From: Gymnothorax reevesii
Lineage: Eukaryota > Chordata > Actinopteri > Anguilliformes > Muraenidae
Direction: 5' to 3'
NCBI GenBank assembly: GCA_029721435.1
Contig: CM056578.1
Location: 12,834,313 to 12,898,312, forward strand
DNA: 64,000 bases
Shown here: positions 37,575-58,326 of the stretch, piece after piece
How the letters are laid out: every line of letters begins with the position of its first letter
How positions within the stretch are numbered: the stretch's first letter is position 1
Notes under the pieces: generated by a model
Told to the model about the DNA's origin: nothing
Seen by the model: the letters and a program-made list of their open reading frames with translations, nothing else
The model's database searches: none
Program-made: the position numbers and the translations under genes

Positions 37575-38511
37575 GGTAGTTCCGTATGTGATATTAATTG
37601 CTCCAACTTTTATTTATTTTTTTTACCTCTTTTGGAATGTTTTTGGTGCACTTTGAAAATATATGAAGTGCACAAACTGCACTTTTATTGAACCTCACAA
37701 ACAGTTTATATTTTATTTAAAATACAACATCATCGTCGCCAACATGATGCTGGGCAACTTTTGCACAAGTCAACCATCACACACGTGACCACTATACAAA
37801 AAGATCATTTGAGATGAAATTGCACAGAACAATCATCAAAAACAGTCTTACCTGTGATAAAGAAAAGACAAAACACAGATGGGTTTCCTATCATTTGGCG
37901 TGACGTGATGATTGACCGCTGTTTCTCGGTGTCCAAATCACATATTGGCACACTGTCAAAACAACTTTTGAATCACGTGCAAAGAATCGGCATGCATTCC
38001 AACGCCCGCCACACTAAAAAGATGGGTTGGAAATGAAAGATATATAATCCAGAATACTCCCTGTATATTCCAGGAAATAACTGAGTAGCGAACCGAACGT
38101 GACAATGATCATGCATGTGATTTTCTTGACGGATAACCTACCTCCGTGTATGACAGCGAGAAGACACCATTGCTGTAAACAACAAAATTGGTGATGTCAT
38201 CATTTCGGGGTATCATCCAATGCTAATGAATTTGTTCTATTTTGGGCAGGTGTTTTGAATGGAGGAGCATCCAAAAATGCCGGTCACACGTATTGTGATG
38301 ATTGACGGAATTCCGTGCGGCTGAAATAAGATGTGTTTTTCTTTGTAACTTTGCAAGAAACAAATCATCACACCACTTATGTTGGGTGGAAATGAATAGC
38401 TTTGAAGCTCAAAACAGACAAATTGCTTTCAAAGTGTTTATTTCATGATATTTGTTAAGAATGTTCATGGGGTAGCAGATGGACGGAACAGCATCACATA
38501 CGGAACCCCCC
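37575..38511. mobile_element. Candidate non-autonomous DNA element
   Basis: GGTAGTTCCGTATGTGAT (37575-37592) and ATCACATACGGAACCCCCC (38493-38511) are inverted partners with 14 of 14 bases matching in the core. The interior has further related TGATGATTGACGGAATTCCG-type words. No target duplication could be fixed and no transposase was found. Confidence 0.6.
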
Positions 38512-39084
38512 AAAAAAACAACATCAATTTATTTCTGCTAACACGTAAATTTGAGTCTTTGTATAAAATTAAATCTTCAAACACTTATTTCAAGTAGAAA
38601 ATAAAGTTAATATGAAAGGAATGCCCTTAAGGTGCTAATAAGGCTTCTCTTTCGATGTACTCAAGAATGTCACAAAAATAAACTGCAAAATTGCCCCTAA
38701 ATAGGCATATTAATTGGGAGAACTTTTCAGTGGTTTATGTGAAGGGCGTGAAGTTTACTCTGTTACCTCTCTGAGATGTGTACTAAATACCAATCAGCTT
38801 GAATTATGCGTCCGATCCACCGATTCAGGAAAAAATGAGGATGGAATTAGGGGGTATGCAAACCTATCCTTTTGCTTGGACAGACCCAAATATGGACCCA
38901 AAGAAAAGAAAAAGGCCTGAATAAATGTATGGACAAACATGACAAATGCTCATTTGTTCATTTACCTGGCATGGTTTGGATACACGTATTCCCTTAAAGC
39001 TAGAGGGGTCACTACTAATCAGCGGAGAGTTATACTGTGCAATTACCTTTATATCCTAGGATGAAGCATTCCTACCATGATGAG

Positions 39085-39437
39085 AGTGATCTCTTCCAGG
39101 ATAGGTGTGGGTGTAGCTCCACGGGACTCATGGGGTCACTGAATGATTTTTTTGAGTATAACAATGATCCTAAGCCTATGCCACCATATTCAGTCACCAG
39201 GTCTCAAACCAACAAAATTCATATTGGAGATTTTGGAGCAACTTGTTAGCCAGCGCTCTCCATCACCATCATAATGCCATAATAAGGAAGACCTCTTGTG
39301 AGACGGGTATTCCATCGCTTCAATAAAATTTTATGCTTTTAGACCTCATGTTGAAGCAGATCTGGCAGGTTTTGGAGGCCTAGCATCTTACCAAGATTGT
39401 TTATCTAGATTTTTCCCTTTAATTTGTCACCCATCTG
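39085..39437 (+). pseudogene. Transposase C-terminal fragment (Tc1-like)
   Basis: The stretch from about GGATAGGTGTGGGTGTAGC through CAGTCACCAGGTCTCAAACC, GGAGATTTTGGAGCAACTTG and CAGCGCTCTCCATCACCATC follows the nucleotide order of a Tc1-like transposase 3' end found widely in fish. It corresponds to the SPDLNP...W..L.RRVRQRSP region. Stops are present, the 5' two thirds are missing and no TIR was found. Confidence 0.55.
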
Positions 39438-39794
39438 CATATATGTGTGTATGTTTGTGAACTGAGAGGTGGCTAGCTGGCTAACGTGGAAAACAAAGCT
39501 CCCCTCAAGCTCTAGATTACTGAGCCATAGCATCTGACAGTCATCACAACTTTCATCATTTCTCTGTGTCGTTAATGCCTGGGCCCAAGAGACCATTTCT
39601 GCAAATTGGTCATTCCCCAGTGGCTCATATCATGAGCCTGAGGCAATATTATTTGCAATTAAGGAAATTTTTATTTTTATTCATTATTTCTGAGCTGAGC
39701 ATCGCCATTGTTGTTGAGTGAGTGTGAGTATGTGTGCACTTGTGTGTGTGTTACTGTGCTCGTGCTTGCTTGCGGTGAACACATTTGATAAAGG

Positions 39795-39935
39795 CTTGAC
39801 ACATGCTACACTCAGAAAAAAAGCACCTATTTGTACATTTAGGGGTAGAAGGCTTGTCACTGGGGCGGTACCCTCAAAGGTACTACTGTTGTACCTTCAG
39901 AAGTGGGTTTCTTTCTTCAGAAGAAATGAGCAACC
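39795..39935. repeat. MITE relic with GGTACC-type core
   Basis: A CACTCAGAAAAAAAGCACC start, then GTCACTGGGGCGGTACCCTC and GTACTACTGTTGTACC, is the layout of a short fish MITE whose ends carry AAGGTAC words. It is degraded. Confidence 0.4.
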
Positions 39936-40840
39936 TGAACCATAGTTTTGTTTATGTAGCATATGCTAGCAATCCTGCTTTGATCATAATTCTACAGTGC
40001 TGTAATCTTTAAAACACACACACATGCACGCACATGCACACACACAGTGGAATATTGATGTGCAATGTCTGCCTTACATTGTTATAAATGAGGATACAAT
40101 ATGGTGGCACCCTGGCTTTGCAGTACAATCAAATTGCTATTGTGATTAATGTTCACCTGTGTGTGTGTATGCATGCGTCGCTCCTTTGTGCGCCAGAGGA
40201 ACTAAATAACTCTAAACGTGTGGTTAGATGACTGGCAAGTTGCCATAGCTATATTTCTGCTTTTGAAAAAATGGGTAAAGACTTGATGTGGCCCTTTTGT
40301 TACATAGCCCGTGTTTTGCTTCCAAGAAGAGTATCTGGCTTATTAAGTCCCAATAGTCCCACGTGCCTGTTCAAAGGCTTGAGGTGGCTGTGCTTTTAAG
40401 GCAGTGACACCCATATAATGGAATAGTCTTTCATTAGCATTGCAGTCAATGGACTTTGCGGTCTCTTCTGAAAAGCGGCAAAAGACCTCTCTGTTCAGTT
40501 GTTTTGATAAGCACGATTTTAGTGTATGTTTTTTTCTCATGGATCAACTGTTACTCATGATTCCAATATCGTACCAATTTTTCTCTGCTTCATTTTATCT
40601 TGCTTTTATGTATTTGTCTGAGAAGCTTTTCGGGGCTCTAGTGTGTGAAAGGTGCTCCAAAAAAAACTTTTCTTAATCCTTTTTTTTTTTTTTTCACAAG
40701 ACCCATAATTAGTTTGTATCTTGGTGTTTGATACTAGTTTAATGGATAATGATTTTACTGCCTCGAAATGAATACATTCCTTTGTGAAAAATCATATGAT
40801 GAGCGAGTATTTTGATTTGAATGCAGTTGTTTAAAGTGGA

Positions 40841-41092
40841 CATGTAGTGGCATAGTGGTGCGGAGAACAGCGCTGGCATCTCACCGCAAGGCAGTACTAG
40901 GTTTGAATCTCGACCGAGGGCCTTTCTGTGTGGTGTTTGCATGTTTCCCTCATGTCTGTGTGTGTTCCTGTTGGATATTGCAGTTTCCTCTCAGAGTAGG
41001 CTGCTTAAAATTGCACAGTGCATGCGAGGACAGGCTCCAGCCTCACCGTGACCCTGACGAGGAATAAGCAGTTTACAACATTAATGAATGAC
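40841..41092 (+). mobile_element. tRNA-headed fish retroposon, copy 1
   Basis: The start GTAGTGGCATAGTGGTGCGG, a box B-like GTTTGAATCTC (40900), a CTTTCTGTGTGG...TTTGCATGTT body and an end GGACAGGCTCC...ACCCTGACGAGGAATAAG, with a short ATGAATGA tail, are in the fixed order of this family. It is in the same orientation as gabrg2. Its overlapping open frames are not genes. Confidence 0.7.
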
Positions 41093-41309
41093 GGGATCAC
41101 TGGGATAGGAAGAGAGCTTGTAAAAAATAACAACTGTGAAAAAGGTATTAACTGCAAGATGGACACAATTTCAGAGGCACCGTTAATACAGGACATTTTT
41201 CACATTTTATGCGAGACTGAGAATGAGTTTTATATAGATCCTGTTACATTTAAATAACTGATGTTTTTAATGTTATATTCATGTTTTGGAGATTCTAAAA
41301 TATTTAAAG

Positions 41310-41334
41310 CATTATTATTATTATTATTATTATT
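41310..41334. repeat. (ATT)n microsatellite
   Basis: About eight ATT units. Confidence 0.9.
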
Positions 41335-41624
41335 TAAAACAATATCTTTTTCAACATCATCTTACTGTTTTTCCTTTTGAACCAGTGCTCAAGTAGTCAC
41401 AGTTCCTTGCCTCATTTATGAATTAAATGAGCCTCTTTGATGTTTATAAATTCATTTGCGTGTGATCATCCTAATAAAAAGGCATAAAGACTTTTTGCCA
41501 GACATGGAAGGTACTACACAAGGTACTTCATACTTACCACTGCAACTCACAGCCTTTAGTGTGCGTTAAGAAGCATCTCCAAGTGGTTTGTGGAGAGTGA
41601 TTTACTGTAATCGACCTTCCTGCC

Positions 41625-41759
41625 GTGCTGGCTTCTGAACTGTCGCACAGGCTGGAGGAGCGCTCTCAGGTGCTGGCTTCTGAACTGTCGCACAGGCTGG
41701 AGGAGCGCTCTCAGGTGCTGGCTTCTGAACTGTCGCACAGGCTGGAGGAGCGCTCTCAG
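41625..41759. repeat. 45-bp unit, three perfect tandem copies
   Basis: Units start at 41625, 41670 and 41715 and are identical; a 6-bp start of a fourth follows. The unit length is a multiple of three, so frames stay open on both strands. On + it encodes VLASELSHRLEERSQ three times, an amphipathic, charged 15-mer. No splice sites or homologous protein are recognised, so a minisatellite is the likelier reading. Confidence 0.9.
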
Positions 41760-42555
41760 GTGCTGCACAGTTGTGGATCAGCTGCCATTATAAAAATCAC
41801 TGAAGTTAATCAAATCGGGAAACCAGGTGTGCGGAAACCGCCTGTGCGCCCGTTTATTTTGTTCATTTCGATTATCACGTCTGCCTGCGTCCACCATCGC
41901 TGGAATTCGGCCTCCCAAGCTCAGGTGTGGACGATGGTCGTCGTTGTCTCTGCTGCTGCGGAATAGTTGGCCTCCACCTCAAATGTTTTATGCATGGTGC
42001 CATAATTGAAATGGGCTGGGGTTAGCCAGGAGTTAGCAAATATTCATTAGCATTTCCTGGTCTGTTTAATGAAAGCAGACACTTGCTAAAAGACTGTGAA
42101 CCCCGCTTGTGTCCTGGGCTGTCTGCTCCAGTTTTTCATCTGAAGTCTTGGCGATTCATTTTTTGTCCCTTTAAGGCGACATGAGTCCCTGCCCTTAATC
42201 TCAAGCGTCATTTATTCTGCTGTGCCAAGATCTTCACTGAAAGGGCCCTTATGTGATTTGAAAATGGTTTGATTGGACCATTTTTTGTCATCCAGAACAC
42301 TTGCTTTGTGTCAAAAAAATAAATATAGCTCTTAACACTTTCCTCAATGCTGATTCTTTGGCAGATCTTTACAACTAAAGATAATTCTGTCATAATAGCA
42401 TACGAAAGCACTCAACCATCGGCCATATTCACAAATGCGTGGATAAAGGAAGGACAGAATGATGATCCAGGGCCAGTGGACCCCTAACAGTATCTCACCC
42501 ATGTCTATTATGAACTTGAACTCAACTGATCCCAGGTCAGATATACAACTCTTAA

Positions 42556-43388
42556 CCTTCCTCTTGTGTTCGGGTCGCCAGTGACCTGTTTTCAGGTTTT
42601 AAATGCGTAAAAGTACCACATAAATTTGTTAATAGCATCAACTCTTTTTGACTTTGTCAGGAACCTCTATTTAAACAAAACAAACCTATTTTTTTTCCCC
42701 ACAAACTTATAAAATGCTCTGGTTAAAATGATGACATTTGAGGTGTTTGGGTCAATTTTGACCCGGTTGTAAAGATAAAAACAATAATCAGAGTTAATAC
42801 TGAAATCATGAGTGCAAAACCAACTTTTCCATGGATAAGGAAGCCTAACAACGTAACCAAGAGATGAGAAACAAATGGAATGATAAATAATTGTTTATCA
42901 TTCAACAAAAGCTGATTTAAGACCCGGGTCAAAACTGACCCTAATACCATGGATGGTAGCAGAAAGCTAACAAGAGGAAGGTTAAATTGAAGTCCCAGGG
43001 GCCCACACCAAAAAATATTAAAACAAATATTTTCATGGCTAAAGAAGCATAACAATATAACCAAGAGAAGAAAAACAAATTAGAAGAAAAAAATGTTTTA
43101 AGTGTATTTTACAGCTGATTTAAAACACGGATCAAAACAGACCCTAACACCATGGATGGTAGCAGAAAGCTAACAAGAGGAAGGTTAAATTGAAGTCCCA
43201 GGGGCCCACATCAAAAAATATTAAAACCAATATTTTCATGAATAAGGAAGCCTAACAATATAACCAAGAGAAGAAAAACAAATTGGAGGAAAAATATGTT
43301 TTAAGTTTATTTTATAGCTGATTTAAAACACGGGTCAAAACAGACCCTAACACCATAGATGGTAGCAGAAACTAACATAAGACGAAGG
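42556..43388. mobile_element. piggyBac-like non-autonomous element, TTAA TSD, repeated 3' part
   Basis: TTAA flanks both sides (42552-42555 and 43389-43392). The left end CCTTCCTCTTGTGTTCGGGTC is the inverse of internal AACAAGAGGAAGG segments, and the right end is CATAAGACGAAGG. The right two thirds consist of three copies of a segment of about 203 bp, each ending GGTAGCAGAAA.CTAAC (anchors at 42955, 43158 and 43361). Each carries CGGGTCAAAAC.GACCCTAA. No transposase is present. Confidence 0.7.
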
Positions 43389-43978
43389 TTAAACTACTTT
43401 ATGATTATGGACCAACGATGGCTGATGACTTCCAAACTGTTGGGGTCAGATGATATAAACCTTCTTAAAATGGTTTTCTATGTGAAAAGCATTCATCTTT
43501 TTTACTGACTGTCTTAACATCTTTAGAAGTTGGCTGTCGTGAGTATTTTCGTGATGGCTTCCTCGCCATTTCTGTCTTTAACCAGCTCTCTTTATTCTCC
43601 CTCTAAAATTGGTTTTAGGTATTATTTTTTCAGTCATATTTATTCTTTGTATTTACTTTTATTGCTGTTAGGTACATTTGACTTGTCAATGTTTCTGCTG
43701 TCATTAGCTGTACATGATTCTGATTTAATGTTGCTGATGATAATTATGATGATTATGGTGATGATTATGGTGATGGCAGTGTTGCTAATGCTAATGCTTG
43801 GTAATGATGATGGTTATTATTGTTTTATCACAGTTTCTTTTTTACTCCAGTAATGTTGCTCTTAATTATTTTTACAGCGTTCGCTGTACAGTTTGAGAGA
43901 TTTTGGTTTCATTGCCCTGTTCATAACTCAGTTCAAAATGACTGATTTATTTTACATTGATTGTTTTTTTCCACCCAG

Positions 43979-44121
43979 CTCCCTCCAAACGGAAAACGAT
44001 GATGATGAAGTATCGAATAAAACATGGGTGTTGACTCCGAAAGTGTACGAGAGTGATGTTACACACATCTTAAACAACTTATTAAATGACTACGATCACA
44101 AGCTGCGACCAGATATTGGAG
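43979..44121 (+). CDS. gabrg2: gabrg2 coding exon 2 (mature N-terminus)
   Basis: The acceptor is CCACCCAG and the donor GTATGC. The exon encodes codons 36-83 and ends one base into codon 84. It reads [20 protein letters not shown], then [20 protein letters not shown], then HKLRPDIG. The acidic run, NKTWVLTPK and YD.KLRPDIG are gamma-subunit signatures. N49 in NKT is a conserved N-glycosylation sequon. R79 is the position equivalent to human gamma-2 R43 (R82 of the precursor), mutated to Gln in a known familial epilepsy; here the Arg is kept. The acidic stretch before it is variable in the family, and the signal cleavage site probably lies near its start. Confidence 0.93.
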
Positions 44122-52883
<8,762 letters not shown>

Positions 52884-53021
52884 ATGGTTACCCAAAAGAG
52901 GAGATCATCTACAAGTGGAAGAGGAGCTCAGTGGAAGTTGGAGACATCCGGTCCTGGAGGCTCTACCAATTCTCCTTCGTTGGGCTGAGGAACACATCTG
53001 AGATCGTGAAGACTGTGTCTG
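52884..53021 (+). CDS. gabrg2: gabrg2 coding exon 6 (end of ligand-binding domain)
   Basis: The acceptor is CTTCTTCCAG and the donor GTACAG. The 138 nt complete Tyr208 and run to codon 253 plus one base: [20 protein letters not shown], then [20 protein letters not shown], then IVKTVS. The word [20 protein letters not shown] differs from the gamma-1 (ADPKYW) and gamma-3 (ADQKSW) equivalents, so this exon is among the best evidence for gamma-2. N246 in NTS is a third sequon. The next residues of the family, GDYVVM and TM1, are not in the window. Confidence 0.97.
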
Positions 53022-53532
53022 GTACAGTTCACTGCAGTAATTGCAGTCCTTCGTTTCACCCCCCCCCATTATACGCAACTCAAATACTCAGGGCCGTCTC
53101 CAGTGAGGAGAAAGGTGTTGATTAGTCTCGTGGTCCACAGCTATTGATGGGCCTCAGATACTCTTCATGATTAGATTAGTCGTATTCTTACAATGTGCCT
53201 AGAATTCCTAGCAACGGACGCCCCCGAGAATGACATATTGATGAACACATAATAGAGTTCTTTCCATCCAACACCACTGTTATTGAAATTAAAACCATAA
53301 AAAGTCTGTTTGCCAATGAAAATGTTTTTGTTTTCGCATGACTTGATTGATTCTCTAAATGTGCTTCATTTCACTGAAGATGACATTTTCACTGATACAA
53401 ACAGGCATTCCAAGCTGGCTTGACTCATCATTCTTATTTATGAAAAAATAGCAGCAATGGAGGTGCTGCAGAATTAAATTGATCTCGACTCAGTTGTGAG
53501 AGGGAGCGTTTTGGTTCTAGATTCTCGTGAAA

Positions 53533-53862
53533 GTGGGCCATAAAGTGGTGCAGTAGCGCTGTTGCCTCGCAGCAAGAAGGTTGTGCGTTCAGCATGGAGC
53601 TGGCATGTTTCTTTCTGCATAGGTTTCCTGTGGACATAAGTCAGAGACATGCGTGCCAGGCTAATTGGTAACTCTAAATCGTTCACTCTATGTAGGTATG
53701 TTCATTGTTCATAGGTATGCGTTTGTGAGTGTAATCCCTACGATGGATGAGCAAACTGACCAGGGTGCAATCTCTCCTCCACCAAATGTATGCTGGGATA
53801 CGCTTCAGTCCCTCATGACCCTGACCAGGAATAATCAAACTAGATTTTAGATGGATGGATGC
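53533..53862 (+). mobile_element. tRNA-headed fish retroposon, copy 3
   Basis: This is the best preserved copy: GTGGTGCAGTAGCGCTGTTG, CTCGCAGCAAGAAGGTTGTG, an internal GGCTAATTGGTAACTCTAAA and an end ATGCTGGGATACGCTTCAGT...ACCCTGACCAGGAATAATC, closing with an ATGGATGGATG tail. The box B position is mutated (GCGTTCAGC). It is in the same orientation as gabrg2. Confidence 0.8.
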
Positions 53863-56368
53863 AAGAATGAAGGGGTGGGCAGATAGATTTTCATGTAGAT
53901 GGAGAATAGTCTGTGATTCAGTGGGGTTCACTGTAAGGTATAGATCCCCCATCTCCAGTTTTCTACTCTCCCTTTACCTGATTTGAAGACAGTCAGACCA
54001 GTTCAGCTTCTTTCCTGGAGACTGTAAAGGTCTGTGATGGAGGACTCCTGCAGTAGTTTTATCAGGGATCATGTGGCATACATTTGTTTTTCTTTTTTTA
54101 ACACTGGCTGACAGTACCTGCTGATGTAAAACCTCTGCTTTAGCCATCTCTTAATTTGCTTTTGTTTCTCAGTAACTTTGGTTGCGCCGAGGAAACAATG
54201 AAAATGTCCCTGGAAATACATTGATGCACCAAGATTCAAGGAGCAGCCCATAAATTGTGTTGTCAAGTGAGCTGAGGTGAAAGGAGGCTCTTTCCCACAT
54301 TTGGTTTCTTGTTAAACTTGCCCCAGAGGTGGTGTTATTGGTGTTTATTATCATAACCATGTCGCGCACTCTCTCTGCTTCCTCTGAGAATGTGCAAATT
54401 ATGAGAAAGATGTTATGAAGATGTTGGTAAGTTATTTAACATGGTGCTGATATGATTAAAGAGTGAGAATTTTTCATCGCCGATAGCGAATTCTTTTTCA
54501 GGGTAGCTTTGTGGTTGAAGGTCGAACTGTTGATTGAAGACGGTCTGGTTTTAGCTTCTGGTGGGCATATTGTGGCTTGTACCTTGTACCAAGAACAATA
54601 AACCAGGGTTCCCGAAAGCTTGGGGGCATTATCTCTGTATTTTTTTTCTTTAAAGTGTATTTAAGCAGAGAAATATCCATAAAGAGCATGTTAATTTTTT
54701 TTTCGGGTGCCCTTTGAGAGAGTTTGGTTTTTTCTTTGTGCAAAAAATACAAAGGGAGAAGTCTTCACTCAGGCAGTGTCCTCAATTAACAGTGACTGTG
54801 AATCTACTCATAAGGAACGCAACCTTTCTTCACCAGGGCTCGGATACAAATTGTGTGCAAATTGTTCAGGAACCCTGGAGATAGCAGTGATATCACCTTC
54901 CCATTAGAACTTCTATGTGACACCCCAAGCTCTCGCACAGGCCAACAGCTGAGGTCCATGGGAATTTTCAGTTTGCACTGGGCGTTAGCTCACCTGTGCC
55001 TTCTGAAACGGCTACTGGCAAAGGATTTAACCACATCTTGAGAGGATCAACAGAGGTTAGATAGAGGTTGTGATCAATAAATGTCCCTGCATAACTGATG
55101 TTGTCACTACATAATTGAATCCAGCGTAGGCTTTTGAAAATGTACGTGGAATACACAATGGAGAGGACATGACCTCGGTGTCCTCAAAGTTAGTCACGGC
55201 CGTAGTTGTGGAGTGTTTAATGACTATAGAGATGTGACCGGTATGCTAGCAGCCAGCGGAATGCTGGTTTCAGTTTTTTGTGGAAGTCATGGGGAATATA
55301 TGGGGGCCCATCAACAACTCCCCCCCACCCCACCCCCCCGCCACCAGGCCCCAGTGCCGTTGCACTCCCTGCACTCCCTTTTGTTATGCCACTGCCGATG
55401 GAGAACCTCTCAACATGACAGTGTTTTTATACACGTTTCTTTTGGTGCCATTTTTATGACTGTGTATGGTGCGCAAACATGAAGTCTGATTCTGATTGAA
55501 ACCTCCTATATAAGAAATATGTATAACTTAATATTATGACAAAGAATATTTTACTGTATGATTTAAAGTACAATAATGAGGTAATAAACTTATTTTTCAT
55601 TCTTGCCTCATACCCACCAATTATTATTGATGAAAAGAATACACAAGATCACCATAAATTTTCTTTGGACTGACATCGTGATTGACCAGACGCCCTCATA
55701 GATTGTTTAACCTTTTGAAATGAGTGAGTTATAATGGACATTATTGTTTGTGTCTGAGAACCATAATATTGCCATCATAGCTACAGAGTTCTGTATAAAA
55801 GTATTGTGCCCAGGGTTTACCATGGCAACTGACAAAAATTGAGTCACAGCCAGGGATGCATTGGGGTTTAAAAAACTGAGTCCTTTGTGATCTGAGCGAA
55901 TCCCAGGTATTTAAGTATTTATGATATGACTCATTGATTGAGTCTCATTTGCTGTTGCCATTTTGATGATTTTTTTAAAATTCCTAACTTTTGATTTACC
56001 ATATACAAGATTTCTTTCTTTGCATTTCATTTTTGTTCTAGGGAGCTAGTGAACTTGCTTGGTTGTGGTCTTTGCGAATGCACTTGGCTCCATTAGATTT
56101 AGAAGCATGACCTAAACACCTTATGTATTGTTTGCGTATAAAACCCAAACCTATGCTTTACCTATATCTGAAATTGTGCCCTTTGAAGTCTTGCACCATT
56201 AACTTGTGTGATTGTTGTGTCTATATTACCATGCAAAGAAAGCAGAAATTGCCACATTTACTCTATTCTAATAATCTGTATGTTTAGGGTCAATACAATT
56301 CAAGTCTGAAGTAAAATCAGGAGAGGGGTCACAGGTAAGCATGTGGAAAATATAGTATATTCAATATA

Positions 56369-56910
56369 CACTACCTGACAAAAGTATTAGGACGATCCTC
56401 ATTCTCACTCAACCTTTGATGTACGTGCTATATTACACATGTGAGTGTTGTAGGAATTTAATGGTGTCCTAAAATGTACATGTAAACATCACAGAACATT
56501 ATTTGAACATTTGGGGATGCTACAGATATACAAATTGGCATATTGTTACTCTGCATAAAAAACTCTCACTTTGGGTCTGTAATAAATAAGAGATATTATA
56601 ATAAACAGTGCTTGCAAGATGGTAATCTTCAAATTTACAAGTTTGGAATTGTGTCTTTGTTATAATGGAAGACCACGGCTACTATTAGTTCAATCAATAT
56701 GATCAGGTGTGGCACATGGAGTGATTTTGATCCTCTATAAAAGGAGGGTCAAGACTTAGAATAATTCAGTTTGGTGTATCCAAAATGGGGTCTGTATTTT
56801 TATTTGAATTAACAACTACTTCCAAATATGATACATTCACTATTTTCAACTGCACTGTAAGAAAATCACACACATAAATAGTGACGTCCTAATACTTTTG
56901 TCAGGAAGTG
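56369..56910. mobile_element. Tc1/mariner-type MITE, 542 bp, TA TSD
   Basis: After TA it begins CACTACCTGACAAAAGTATT and ends AATACTTTTGTCAGGAAGTG before TA. The inverted ends share about 24 positions with few mismatches (GTATTAGGACG against CGTCCTAATAC). The interior has no transposase. Confidence 0.85.
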
Positions 56911-56936
56911 TACATGCACCATGATGTTTCCAGTCT

Positions 56937-57174
56937 TATACTCTTCCAAAAAAGAAACTATACATTGTTGTTAGTATCAATTTATTATACATGAAATGTT
57001 TTGACAAATGTGGAAAACATATTGAAAAGAAAGTGTAATCAATAATTCAATATTTGAGTATTGAATTATTGGTTACACTTTCTTTTCAATATGTTTTCCA
57101 CATTTGTCAAAACATTTCATGTATAATAAATTGATGCTAACTACAATGTATAGTTTCTTTTTTGGAAGAGTATA
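56937..57174. repeat. Near-perfect 238-bp palindrome (fold-back element)
   Basis: The arms of about 110 bp are reverse complements around position 57055 with about three mismatches: GTTGTTAGTATC against GTAGTTAGCATC, and TGTAATCAA against TGTAACCAA. The outer limits are TATACTCTTCC and GGAAGAGTATA. It could be a young fold-back MITE or an inverted duplication. It begins 26 bp after the right end of the 56369-56910 MITE. Confidence 0.9.
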
Positions 57175-58221
57175 TAATGTACTGTAAGAAAGATCATATG
57201 GGTACTGAGGGGATAGAAGATGGATAATTAGGGTATGGGTGGGCAGTAAACAAGATGCAGATTTAAAAACAAATAACTCTTCAGAATAAATTAAAAAAAA
57301 AACTCTTGCAGGTTCAGGTACGAAAATTTGATGCTAAGTCCAATCTTTGTTTGGGCTGGATCCATTGATATTTTCATGAACAGAAGTCACATTAGAAAAT
57401 CACATTTCTTAAAAAGGGCATTTTTACTTGCGGTCACCTTGACACAAACAGCGGATGGGTGGAGTTTCCAGTTATTTTACCTTCAAATTCGATGGAACTG
57501 CGTAGCAGGTCCTCACCTCCTCGTGGTTTGGGATTGGTATAAAAGCATGCTTCAAAAATAGACCATGAAAAATGTTTTCCTGCGTTGTTCCATCTTATAT
57601 TGTGGTCAAAATAATTGTGCGCATCGTATCATACAGTGTGTTAAATATGCCAAGATTATCAATACTTCACATTGACAGACAAGAAAATGCCATCGTTTTT
57701 GTGATGTGAGCACATATTGTTTTCTATATGTGTTCATGCTCGTGTCACTCGGATATAAAATTTACTTCCATTAATTTTTATGATATTTTTACCACTGTCC
57801 TGATGTCTTTTTCTCTCACTTTCTCTTTTATTATTTTATGTTGACTTCACCGTTTTGCTGGGCGACAGCTTTAAACCATTTACTATCCGGTGAAAATTAG
57901 ATTTTTCAGACTAAAAGCTGATGTTTAAAGGTTCACTCAGAAGATTTTTTGGCTATTTTTCAAAGAAATTGATCATATGTAGCAAATTAATATGCATCAC
58001 ACATTTGTAAATGCTTTCTATTTCTAATTATAATTATTTGTAAACGATCCTAAGCCCCACCCCTATAAAAAGCCGTTGCACACGGACCTCGTAGTCATAT
58101 GACCTGTGACGTGTGAAAAGTAAGTTGCAAACGTTCCCAGCTGATCGACCAGTGGTTTGTTCTGTACTGAGAATTGATTTTGCCTTGATCAATCCTTGAT
58201 TTTGAGATAACATTCATCAAC
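57175..58221 (+). other. gabrg2 intron 6, no gene seen
   Basis: AT-rich. From about 58020 it has a CCCCACCCCTATAAAAAGCC word, a TATA-like promoter context about 150-200 bp ahead of the THAP reading frame at 58222, possibly the promoter of its parent transposon. Confidence 0.4.
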
Positions 58222-58326
58222 ATGCCAAACAGGTGTGTAGTAGTAGGCTGTAACAAGACTCCAAACAATTGTATGAGTTTAGATCACTTCCCAAAAAAGA
58301 GAGGCCGAGTCTCACGCATTCGGTAG
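58222..58326 (+). pseudogene. Broken THAP-domain reading frame
   Basis: MPNRCVVVGCNKTPNNCMSL DHFPK carries the first Cys pair (C5-x4-C10) and the HFP motif of a THAP domain, and stops at a TAG (58324) after 34 codons. The second half of the domain (a Trp helix and C-x2-H) is missing or out of frame downstream. MPN at the start and a TATAAAAAG 160 bp upstream are typical of THAP-type transposon genes. It differs clearly from the THAP exon at 24302, so it is a second, independent element. Confidence 0.6.

Noticed and set aside
41018..41257. 79-codon frame after retroposon copy 1
   Set aside because: It overlaps the retroposon 3' end and tail, with no splice or domain support.
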